Positions 1-5,867 are shown, numbered from the stretch's first letter. The stretch: 5,952 nt of DNA from UBA791 sp963602355 (GCA_963602355.1 CAVCIU010000073.1:1-5952); one strand, 5' to 3'. The notes: generated by a model from the letters alone, not told the origin. Program-made: numbers and translations.

Positions 1-385
1 ATCTGTTTTCTTCAATCATTGATAAAGTTTCACGAACTAAGCTTAAAACTTCCATAGAAGAGAAGTTTCTGCCTTCTCTGTATAATGCGTCGAAGTTACC
101 TAATTCGATAGCATCAACGTGGTGAACGTTAACAGCTTCAGCCAATTCAGTTGGGTTGATTGAAGATGCGAATAAAGAAATTGAAGAATTTGCTGATTCA
201 ATCATTTCTTTAACCATTGTTAAAACTTTGCTATTAGCAGAAACGTCAACTGCATCTGCACCAGCTTCGATAGCTGAAGATACAACCATTTTTACTCTAT
301 CTAAATCAATATTATTAATACCTGAAATAATTTTTAATGCTCTTTTTTCATTTAATGCTCTTTTGAATGTTTCAATATTTCTCAT
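1..385 (-). CDS. ycf23: Ycf23-like (DUF561) protein, N-terminal 128 residues, runs off the left edge
   Basis: Reading the minus strand from the ATG at 385-383 gives an open frame of 128 codons to the window edge; the C-terminal part is outside. The translation begins MRNIETFKRALNEKRALKII and carries the blocks I associate with Ycf23/DUF561: KIISGINN near residues 18-25, an EAGADAVDVSAN strand-turn near 40-51, SSINP near 74-78, and AIELGNFDALYREGR near 91-105. The family is a TIM-barrel-like protein of cyanobacteria and plastids; its biochemical role is not settled, so none is assigned. AAAGGAG at 397-391 lies 5 nt before the ATG and supports this start. It is divergent from the protease gene and has its own promoter-like element at 462-434. 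Identification rests on remembered family motifs, not a search; a distantly related barrel enzyme is the alternative. Confidence 0.82.
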   Translation of the reverse strand, partial: MRNIETFKRALNEKRALKIISGINNIDLDRVKMVVSSAIEAGADAVDVSANSKVLTMVKEMIESANSSISLFASSINPTELAEAVNVHHVDAIELGNFDALYREGRNFSSMEVLSLVRETLSMIEENR

Positions 386-433
386 AATTTCTCCTTTCCT
401 ACCTAATTAAATTATGAATATTTTTGCAAATAA

Positions 434-462
434 ATTATAAATTAAAAAAATAATAAATACAA
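434..462 (-). promoter_or_regulatory. Candidate sigma70 promoter of the ycf23-like gene
   Basis: On the minus strand there is TTGTAT (462-457), a 17-nt spacer, and a perfect TATAAT (439-434). Transcription would start near 427, leaving a leader of about 40 nt before the ATG at 385. The surrounding DNA is very AT-rich, which weakens the -10 match, but spacing and position are right. Confidence 0.55.
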
Positions 463-526
463 GAATAATGCTAAAAAATATTACAAAGGTAGTAAACTTT
501 TTTAATAAAGGATTTACAATGGTTTC

Positions 527-533
527 AAAGGAG
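527..533 (+). promoter_or_regulatory. Ribosome binding site that fixes the protease start
   Basis: AAAGGAG at 527-533 lies 8 nt before the ATG at 542. The in-frame GTG at 533 overlaps this Shine-Dalgarno sequence and so cannot be served by it; the ATG is the start chosen here. Confidence 0.8.
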
Positions 534-541
534 TGGGGAAA

Positions 542-1207
542 ATGTTTTTAAAAGAAATTAAAAAGAATTTATCAATAATTTTTATATTATTTTTATTTGG
601 ACTAAATCCAGTCATGAGTTACGACAATGAAGAGACATCAATGATAAACTTGTACGAGAGAATAAATCCGGCAATTGTGGCAATTGATGCAGAATTAGAG
701 GTTGGCATTTCTGGTGGGACGGGTTGCGTTATTGATGAAAACGGAACAATTTTAACGAGTCAGCATGTTATTGAAAATAGCAAAAAAATCGATGTAACTA
801 CTTACGACGGGAAAACTTACAAGGCAACGGTTATACCTACAAAGGGTAAAGGTGATTTAGCGCTAATAAAAATCAACCCTAAAAAACCTCTTAAAGTCGT
901 AACTTTGGGAAATTCTGATACAATCAAGGTTGGGCAAAAGATATTATCAATCGGTAATCCTTTTGGGTTTTCAGGAACATTAACACAAGGAATTGTGTCT
1001 AGAATTGATTACGCAAGAAAGAAAATTCAAACTGATGCAGCAATTAATCCAGGGTGTTCTGGGGGGCCAATATTAAATACAACAGGTGAAGTCGTTGGTA
1101 TAAGCCAATCTATTTACAATCCTGATAATAACATTTCAAATATCGGCATCGGCTTTGCAATTCCTGCAGATGAGGTTAAAAAGTTTATCGCTCATAATAG
1201 TAAATAG
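542..1207 (+). CDS. Small exported HtrA/DegP-like trypsin-fold serine protease without PDZ domain
   Basis: A 221-residue protein with an N-terminal export signal: basic residues at 4, 7 and 8, a hydrophobic stretch at about 10-21, and a plausible cleavage after VMS (24-26). It probably acts in the periplasm or at the cell surface. The rest is one S1C-type protease domain. The catalytic triad reads as His75 (LTSQHVI), Asp105 (GKGDLALI) and Ser173 (NPGCSGGP), with the typical SIGNPFG, LTQGIVS and GIGFAIP blocks. HtrA proteins usually add one or two PDZ domains after this; here the frame stops just past the FAIP strand, so substrate recognition or oligomer control must differ. The residue before the nucleophile Ser is Cys, where DegP-type enzymes usually have Asn. 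No strong promoter is obvious in 386-541; TTGCAA (425-430) with AATAAT (449-454), 18 nt apart, is a weak candidate. A general quality-control protease is the simplest reading. Confidence 0.88.
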   Translation: MFLKEIKKNLSIIFILFLFGLNPVMSYDNEETSMINLYERINPAIVAIDAELEVGISGGTGCVIDENGTILTSQHVIENSKKIDVTTYDGKTYKATVIPTKGKGDLALIKINPKKPLKVVTLGNSDTIKVGQKILSIGNPFGFSGTLTQGIVSRIDYARKKIQTDAAINPGCSGGPILNTTGEVVGISQSIYNPDNNISNIGIGFAIPADEVKKFIAHNSK

Positions 1208-1238
1208 ACAGCGGGGATATTAAAGCCTCTCGTTTCAT

Positions 1239-1280
1239 AAAAAAAAGGCTCCAGTTTGGAGCCTTGAATTTTGTTTTTTC
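1239..1280. terminator. Bidirectional rho-independent terminator between convergent genes
   Basis: AAGGCTCC (1245-1252) and GGAGCCTT (1258-1265) form a perfect 8-bp stem with a 5-nt loop AGTTT. On the plus strand it is followed by GAATTTTGTTTTTTC, 38 nt after the protease stop. On the minus strand it is followed at once by eight Ts (complement of A1239-1246), about 40 nt after the repeat-protein stop. It therefore suits both genes and is strongest for the minus-strand one. Confidence 0.88.
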
Positions 1281-1306
1281 TTAAAACCTCGTTAAATTAT
1301 AAAGTA

Positions 1307-1717
1307 CTAGCAGAATGATGAGAATGATCCGCTATCACCTGATGAAGCAACTGAGCCAGCTGATTCACCGCCACCGAAGGCTAATGAACCTGCTGATTCG
1401 CCACCTGCACAAGCCAAAGAGCCAGCTGTTTCGCCACAAGCTAATGAGCCTGCTGATTCACCTGTGCTTGCTAAAGAACCAGCTGATTCTGAATATTGAG
1501 AATAATCAACTTGTGGTGCAAATGGATTGCTAGAAACAAATTCATCACATTGAGCTGGGCTTGAAAGTAAACCGCCTTGTGATTGACCTGCACAAGCTAA
1601 AGAGCCTGCTGATTCTGAACTTACACTTGCTAATGAACCTGCTGATTCAATGTTGCTATTATTATTGCTAGATGTTGTATTGCTTTGCGACAAATTTAAG
1701 TTAAAACTTAGTGCCAT
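1307..1717 (-). CDS. Unrecognised 136-residue protein of seven ESAGSLA repeats
   Basis: I do not recognise this protein. It starts MALSFNLNLSQSN, then a Ser/Asn-rich stretch to about residue 23. Two copies of ESAGSLA follow (24-30, 35-41), then a non-repeat spacer (about 45-76, holding Cys57 and an NPFAPQVDYSQY segment), then five more copies (77-83, 87-93, 96-102, 107-113, 118-124). The C-terminal tail is rich in Ser, Gly and Phe and ends in Cys136. Copy 5 has Thr for Ser and copy 7 Val for Leu; the residue after each copy is Ser, Cys, Ser, Cys, Cys, Phe, Ser. There are five Cys (42, 57, 94, 103, 136). Lys, Arg and His are absent and the protein is acidic. No signal peptide or membrane segment is seen. 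AGGAG at 1729-1725 stands 7 nt before the ATG, which with the terminator downstream argues for a real gene. The 93 bases between it and nadC hold no clear terminator or promoter, so read-through from nadBC is possible. Confidence 0.8.
   Translation of the reverse strand: MALSFNLNLSQSNTTSSNNNSNIESAGSLASVSSESAGSLACAGQSQGGLLSSPAQCDEFVSSNPFAPQVDYSQYSESAGSLASTGESAGSLACGETAGSLACAGGESAGSLAFGGGESAGSVASSGDSGSFSSFC
1343..1648 (-). repeat. Array of seven degenerate 21-nt units encoding ESAGSLA
   Basis: The units lie at 1628-1648, 1595-1615, 1469-1489, 1439-1459, 1412-1432, 1379-1399 and 1346-1366. Start-to-start spacing is 9-11 codons except across the central spacer, where it is 42. The first codon is always GAA; the other positions vary among synonymous codons (GCA/GCT, GGT/GGC, TCA/TCT, TTA/TTG), so no two units are identical in DNA. 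This is a protein-level repeat and not a CRISPR array or a recent tandem duplication. Confidence 0.9.
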
Positions 1718-1810
1718 ACATACACTCCTAATATCCTTTTACATGTATATAAAAACATTTTTTATTGCGTGATTTCAACACTTATAATAATCGTTACAAT
1801 TGTTAATAAT

Positions 1811-2638
1811 CTATGCTTTTAATGATAAATCAAGAGTTTCCGCCCCTGCTACAATTGCGCTTGTTGAAATAATATCAACACCTGTTTTTGATATTTCTTC
1901 AAGTCTTTCATAAGTAACATTTCCGCTTGCTTCCACAATCGCTTGTTTATCAATGATTTTGACAGCTTCAGTCATCATTTCATTTGACATGTTATCAAGC
2001 ATGATTATATCTGCTTTACATGCCAAAGCTTCTTTTACTTGTTCAAGAGATTCACATTCAACTTCAATTTTATGAGTATGAGAAATACAACCTCTGATTT
2101 TTTCAACAGCCTTCGTGATTGAACCCGCGTATGAAATGTGATTATCTTTTATCATTACACAATCTGCAAGGTTAAATCTATGTGGAGTAGCACCACCAAC
2201 CATTACAGAATATTTTTCAAACAATCTAAAACATGGTGTTGTCTTTCTTGTGTCAGTGATTTTTACACCATATTTATCAAGAACTTTTTGGTATTTGTTA
2301 GTTAAAGTTGCGATTCCACTCATGCGTTGAATATAGTTTAAGGCTGTTCTTTCACCGATTAGAATTGTTGAAGCCAAACCTTCTACTTCTGCAACCTTAT
2401 CACCTTTTTTGATTTCATCTCCATCTTTAAAATAAAATTTAACTTTAAAATCGTCAGATAATTCTTTGAAAACGATTTCAAAAACTTCTAAACCGCAAAT
2501 AATACCGTCAGCTTTTGCGATTAAATTTAATTTTAAAACCTTATTTTCTACCAAAGTATCTGTTGTAATATCAATAAAGCCAATATCTTCTTTAAGAGCA
2601 TTTCTAACGTGCTCTTTTACCATAAATTTATTTAACAA
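1811..2638 (-). CDS. nadC: Nicotinate-nucleotide pyrophosphorylase (quinolinate phosphoribosyltransferase)
   Basis: This cytoplasmic enzyme turns quinolinate and PRPP into nicotinate mononucleotide, CO2 and pyrophosphate, the third step of de novo NAD synthesis. The 275 residues match the family's usual length. Visible blocks: NALKEDIG (13-20), the N-terminal open-face domain; GERTALNYIQRMSGIAT (95-111) with Arg97; TDTRKTTP (128-135) with Arg131 and Lys132; PHRFNL (152-157) with His153 and Arg154; VMIKDNH (161-167) with Lys164; IEVE (191-194); IMLDNM (212-217) with Asp215; EASGN (236-240). Arg97 to Lys164 keep one constant offset from the active-site positions I recall for the Mycobacterium enzyme. 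The start is TTG at 2638, chosen because AGGAG (2652-2648) lies 9 nt before it; the in-frame ATG at 2623 would be 24 nt away. The reading frame overlaps the end of nadB by 11 nt, so translation is probably coupled. The usual TTPGLR and NHR are TTPCFR and PHR here. Confidence 0.95.
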   Translation of the reverse strand: MLNKFMVKEHVRNALKEDIGFIDITTDTLVENKVLKLNLIAKADGIICGLEVFEIVFKELSDDFKVKFYFKDGDEIKKGDKVAEVEGLASTILIGERTALNYIQRMSGIATLTNKYQKVLDKYGVKITDTRKTTPCFRLFEKYSVMVGGATPHRFNLADCVMIKDNHISYAGSITKAVEKIRGCISHTHKIEVECESLEQVKEALACKADIIMLDNMSNEMMTEAVKIIDKQAIVEASGNVTYERLEEISKTGVDIISTSAIVAGAETLDLSLKA

Positions 2639-4244
2639 AGACTAATTCTCCTTTTTCGTTAATTAATTGACTGTGCTCTGCAACATCATTTTCAGTCAAA
2701 AAGTCAGTTCTGTAATGAGCACCTCTTGATTCTTCTCTTGTTAATGCAGCTTGAATTATAAGTTCTGAAACCAATAACATATTTTTAAACTCGTATTCTG
2801 CAATACTTGAGCATTTTGTATCTCTCAAGAATTTCTTTTTCAAAATTTCTAATTCAGCTTTTGCAGTTCTCAAAGAGTCTTCATTTCTAAATATAGAAAC
2901 ATTTTTCCACATAATTTCTCTTAATTCATTTGTCAAAACATCGACATCGTATTGCGCAAAACCAAGTTCTTTAGAGTATTTTGCAATAGTCATTTCAAAT
3001 GGATTATCGTTTGAATTTGGAATGAACAATTCAGAATTTCTAATATATTCACTCAATTTATAAGGAATAACCAAACATTCCAAAAGAGAGTTACTAGCAA
3101 GTCTATTTGCGCCATGTAAGCCAGTTGAAGCAGCTTCGCCAACTGCAAAAAGACCTTTTATAGATGTTCTACCTTCAAAGTTTGTTTTTATACCACCCAT
3201 TGAGTAGTGTGCAACTGGGAAAACAGGGATATACTCTTTTGAAATATCAATACCATTTTCAGCACAAATTCTAGAAATTGTTGGAAATCTTTTTGCCAAA
3301 ACATCTTTATCAATAACAGTTGCATTCAAATATACATGGTCTAAATTATTTTCAAGCATTTCTGTATAAATGGCTCTTGCAACGATATCACGAGGTGCTA
3401 AATCTTTTAGCTCATGATATTTGCTCATAAACTCTGTACCATCAGCATGACAAAGTTTTGCGCCTTCACCTCTTACGGCTTCACTAATCAAGAAATTACA
3501 TTCAGGTAATTTCAATGCCAAAGCTGTTGGGTGGAATTGAATAAATTCCAAATCTTGAACAACTGCACCTGCACGATAAGAAAGAGCAACTCCATCACCT
3601 GTTGCAATTGAAGGATTTGTTGTGTATGGATATAATCTGCCCATACCACCTGTCGCTAAAATAACGTTTGAAGTATTAAATCTAACGTATTTGTCTTCTT
3701 TTTCGTTATATGCAAGTAATCCAACGCAAGTTTTATCATTATTAACAAGTAATTCAACCGCCATAGTATCTTCATAAATTTTTATTTTAGAATTTTTTAA
3801 CGCATCTTCTACTAAAACATCTTCCATAATACTACCAGTGGCATCACCTCCAGCATGAAGAATACGATTTACACTATGAGCACCTTCAAGTGTAAAGTTA
3901 AGTGTTCCGTCATCTTTTCTATCAAAATTTACACCGTGCTCCATTAAATCTTTGATAACTGTTTCAGAAGTTTCTGATATAAATTTAACCATATCAAAAT
4001 CACATAAACCGGCACCGGCTCTTAATGTATCAGAGATATGAGAAGAATTTGAATCACCAACATTTTCACTCATAACTGCGACAATACCACCTTGTGCAAA
4101 ATGTGAATTACATTTTTTTATCGTAGCTTTCGTAATCAATGAAACCTCATAGATATTAGGACAAGTTTCTGCTAATTTTAATGCGCAGTAAAGTCCTGAA
4201 ATTCCACTACCTACAATAACAACTGATGAATTTTTCTCTTCCAT
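2628..4244 (-). CDS. nadB: L-aspartate oxidase
   Basis: This FAD enzyme oxidises L-aspartate to iminoaspartate, the first step of de novo NAD synthesis; NadA then needs the unstable product. The protein has 538 residues, the normal length. An N-terminal Rossmann FAD site reads VVIVGSGISGLYCALKLAE (8-26). Further family blocks are HFAQGGIV (48-55), the succinate dehydrogenase/fumarate reductase-like active site with Glu120 (TLEGAHS), His238 (IQFHPT), Arg285 (LAPRDIVARA) and His346 (VAHYSMGGI), and the FAD-contacting GEAASTGLHGANRLASNSLL (369-388) with Arg381. These match the E. coli residues Glu121, His244, Arg290, His351 and Arg386 I recall, to within a few positions. A helical C-terminal domain ends with ESRGAHYRTD. 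I chose ATG 4244: it begins just before the FAD motif and follows AAAGGG and TAGGA. An upstream in-frame ATG at 4334 lies inside the glnA terminator hairpin and before the promoter, so it is rejected. Confidence 0.96.
   Translation of the reverse strand: MEEKNSSVVIVGSGISGLYCALKLAETCPNIYEVSLITKATIKKCNSHFAQGGIVAVMSENVGDSNSSHISDTLRAGAGLCDFDMVKFISETSETVIKDLMEHGVNFDRKDDGTLNFTLEGAHSVNRILHAGGDATGSIMEDVLVEDALKNSKIKIYEDTMAVELLVNNDKTCVGLLAYNEKEDKYVRFNTSNVILATGGMGRLYPYTTNPSIATGDGVALSYRAGAVVQDLEFIQFHPTALALKLPECNFLISEAVRGEGAKLCHADGTEFMSKYHELKDLAPRDIVARAIYTEMLENNLDHVYLNATVIDKDVLAKRFPTISRICAENGIDISKEYIPVFPVAHYSMGGIKTNFEGRTSIKGLFAVGEAASTGLHGANRLASNSLLECLVIPYKLSEYIRNSELFIPNSNDNPFEMTIAKYSKELGFAQYDVDVLTNELREIMWKNVSIFRNEDSLRTAKAELEILKKKFLRDTKCSSIAEYEFKNMLLVSELIIQAALTREESRGAHYRTDFLTENDVAEHSQLINEKGELVFVK
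2648..2652 (-). promoter_or_regulatory. Ribosome binding site inside nadB that selects the nadC TTG start
   Basis: AGGAG at 2652-2648 (minus) sits within the last codons of nadB, 9 nt before TTG at 2638 and 24 nt before the ATG at 2623. Only the TTG is at normal spacing. Confidence 0.7.
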
Positions 4245-4269
4245 ATTCCTAATCCCTTTTAACAGAACA

Positions 4270-4298
4270 ATTTTAAAACAAAGATAACTTTCCGTCAA
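4270..4298 (-). promoter_or_regulatory. Sigma70-type promoter of nadB-nadC
   Basis: On the minus strand TTGACG (4298-4293, 5 of 6 to consensus), a 17-nt spacer, and TAAAAT (4275-4270, 5 of 6). Start of transcription would be near 4263, about 19 nt before the nadB ATG. It lies immediately after the glnA terminator, as expected for an independent nadBC transcript. No NadR- or NrtR-like operator is obvious to me. Confidence 0.75.
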
Positions 4299-4304
4299 AG
4301 GAAG

Positions 4305-4345
4305 ATAAAAAATAGGGGATTTTGCAGAATGCAAAATCCCCTATT
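4305..4345 (-). terminator. Rho-independent terminator of glnA
   Basis: A perfect 15-bp stem: AATAGGGGATTTTGC (plus 4311-4325) and its complement (4331-4345), loop AGAAT. Read on the minus strand it begins about 30 nt after the glnA stop and runs into a tract of six Ts (4312-4307). The plus-strand side has no T tract, so it acts on glnA and not on any plus-strand transcript. Confidence 0.92.
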
Positions 4346-4375
4346 GAATAAATTATTAAACATTTAAAAATATAT

Positions 4376-5740
4376 CTAATATCTTTCTAAATATCTATCC
4401 AATTCCCATTGAGAAACGAATGTTCTAAATGAATCCCACTCTTTGTGTTTTGTTTCTGTGAATTCATTGTAAACGTGTTCACCCAACGCAAATTTAGCAA
4501 CTTTTGATTGCTCAAGTTCCATAAGTGCTTCTGCTAAACTTCCTGGAAGTGAATCAATTTTCTTTTTCTTTCTTTCTTCTGGAGTTAAAGCATAGATATT
4601 AGCTTCAATTTGTTTTGGAGGTTTAATTTCGTTTTTAACGCCATCAACACATGCACCCAAAATTACTGCAAATGCTAAGTATGGGTTACAAGATGGGTCT
4701 GGTGAACGAAGTTCTACTCTTGTTGCATTACCACGTTTTGCAGGAACTCTCAACAATGCACTTCTGTTTGCTAATGACCATGCTAAATAAACTGGTGCTT
4801 CGTATCCAGGAACAATACGTTTAAAGCTATTAACAGTAGGGTTTGTAACTGCTGTAATACCTTTAACGTGTTTCAACATACCGCCGATTGAATACATTGC
4901 AACATCTGATAATTGAGACTCTGTTTTTGGGTCATAGAAAGCATTTTTGCCGTTTTTGAATAATGATACGTTGCAGTGCATACCAGAACCATTTATACCA
5001 AAAATTGGTTTTGCCATAAATGTTGCGTGCATACCATATTGAGCAGCAATTGCTTTAACAGCAATTTTGAATGTTACAACGTTATCTGCTGCAGTTAAAA
5101 TATCTGCATATTTAAAATCGATTTCGTGTTGGCTGTCTGCAACTTCGTGGTGAGAAGCTTCGATATCAAAGCCCATTTCTTGAAGTGTTAGAACGATTTC
5201 TGCTCTGATATCTTCACCTAAATCATCAGGTCCAATATCGTAATAACCAGCTCTATCAACTTTTAATGTTGTTGGGTGATTTTCCTCATCTCTTTTGAAT
5301 AAGAAGAATTCAACTTCTGGTCCCATGTTCATTGTATAACCAAGAGTTGAAGCTTCCTTCATCATTCTTTTTAAGTTACAACGTGGACAACCTTCAAATG
5401 GTGTGCCGTCAGCATTGTGAATATCGCAAATCAATCTTGCTGTATTTGTACCGTTGTATTCTCTCCAAGGCAAAATTTGGAATGTGTTTTTATCTGGGAA
5501 AAACAACATGTCTGATGTTTCAATACTTCTAAAACCTTTGATTGATGAGCCGTCAAGCATCATTTCATTTTCTAAAGCTTTATCAATATGATCAGATGGA
5601 ATAGTTAAACTTTTTACTTGTCCATTGATATCAACGAACTGTAATTCGATAAATTTAACGTTTTTATCTTTTATAATCTTTTTAATTTCGTCTTCTGTAA
5701 TATCTTTTCCATTCAAAGGAACATGCTTAAATTCAGTCAT
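4376..5740 (-). CDS. glnA: Glutamine synthetase type I (GSI-alpha size class)
   Basis: The enzyme makes glutamine from glutamate, ammonium and ATP in the cytoplasm as a dodecamer, the main entry of ammonium. The 454 residues are 10 more than the B. subtilis enzyme, all at the N terminus, and lack the insertion of the longer GSI-beta enzymes. Blocks seen: beta-grasp MLDGSSIKGF (61-70); GPEVEFFLF (140-148) with metal ligands Glu142 and Glu144; ASHHEVADSQHEIDFKYAD (195-213) with Glu199 and Glu206; NGSGMHCNVSLF (250-261) with His255; NPTVNSFKRIVPGYEAP (300-316) with the flap Glu314; RVELRSPDPSCNPYLA (341-356) with Glu343 and Arg345. The adenylylation motif is degenerate around Tyr383 (EANIYALTPEE), so AMP control is not expected. 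The position of B. subtilis feedback residue Arg62 is Ser72 here. The start ATG has AAGGAG (5752-5747) 6 nt upstream. It is transcribed alone, ending at the hairpin near 4311-4345. Confidence 0.97.
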   Translation of the reverse strand: MTEFKHVPLNGKDITEDEIKKIIKDKNVKFIELQFVDINGQVKSLTIPSDHIDKALENEMMLDGSSIKGFRSIETSDMLFFPDKNTFQILPWREYNGTNTARLICDIHNADGTPFEGCPRCNLKRMMKEASTLGYTMNMGPEVEFFLFKRDEENHPTTLKVDRAGYYDIGPDDLGEDIRAEIVLTLQEMGFDIEASHHEVADSQHEIDFKYADILTAADNVVTFKIAVKAIAAQYGMHATFMAKPIFGINGSGMHCNVSLFKNGKNAFYDPKTESQLSDVAMYSIGGMLKHVKGITAVTNPTVNSFKRIVPGYEAPVYLAWSLANRSALLRVPAKRGNATRVELRSPDPSCNPYLAFAVILGACVDGVKNEIKPPKQIEANIYALTPEERKKKKIDSLPGSLAEALMELEQSKVAKFALGEHVYNEFTETKHKEWDSFRTFVSQWELDRYLERY

Positions 5741-5799
5741 GAGACTCTCCTTTTATTTTTATTCTTCACTCTTTCTACTTTAACATAAAATCATGAGCC

Positions 5800-5805
5800 T
5801 TTATA
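5800..5805 (-). promoter_or_regulatory. Possible glnA -10 element
   Basis: TATAAA on the minus strand (5805-5800) has no recognisable -35 box at 16-18 nt. A start near 5793 would put the inverted repeat at 5822-5847 at about -41.5, the position used by activators such as CRP-family proteins. The AT-rich context offers other -10-like hexamers, so this is tentative. Confidence 0.3.
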
Positions 5806-5821
5806 TAAATTTAATAAAATA

Positions 5822-5847
5822 ATAAATCATACAAAATTATGATTTAT
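5822..5847. promoter_or_regulatory. Inverted repeat in the glnA upstream region, candidate operator
   Basis: ATAAATCATA (5822-5831) and TATGATTTAT (5838-5847) are perfect 10-bp inverted halves around the 6-nt centre CAAAAT. An overlapping imperfect pair ACAAAAT (5831-5837) and ATTTTGT (5848-5854) also exists. The core does not match the NtcA site (GTA-N8-TAC) or the GlnR site (TGTNA-N7-TNACA). Such palindromes can arise by chance in AT-rich DNA. Confidence 0.35.
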
Positions 5848-5867
5848 ATTTTGTAACATATTGCTAA

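Noticed and set aside
156..410. 84-residue plus-strand open frame
   Set aside because: It is the opposite strand of the ycf23-like gene, which has clear family motifs and a ribosome binding site; this frame has neither.
533..541. GTG start for the protease
   Set aside because: It overlaps the AAAGGAG that serves the ATG at 542.
1315..1533. 72-residue plus-strand open frame rich in Leu, His and Arg
   Set aside because: Antisense shadow of the ESAGSLA repeats; no ribosome binding site, and its low-complexity composition follows from the repeats.
1343..1648. CRISPR array or minisatellite
   Set aside because: Units are 21 nt, degenerate, in frame and spaced by 2-4 codons; spacers are not unique sequences of uniform length.
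1718..1810. Promoter or terminator between nadC and the repeat gene
   Set aside because: TTGAAA is present on the minus strand but no good -10 follows at 16-18 nt, and no stable hairpin with a T tract is seen.
4245..4334. 30-residue N-terminal extension of NadB from ATG 4334
   Set aside because: It would start inside the glnA terminator hairpin and span the nadB promoter; the FAD motif begins right after the ATG at 4244.
5332..5532. 66-residue plus-strand open frame
   Set aside because: Lies wholly antisense within glnA and shows no motif.
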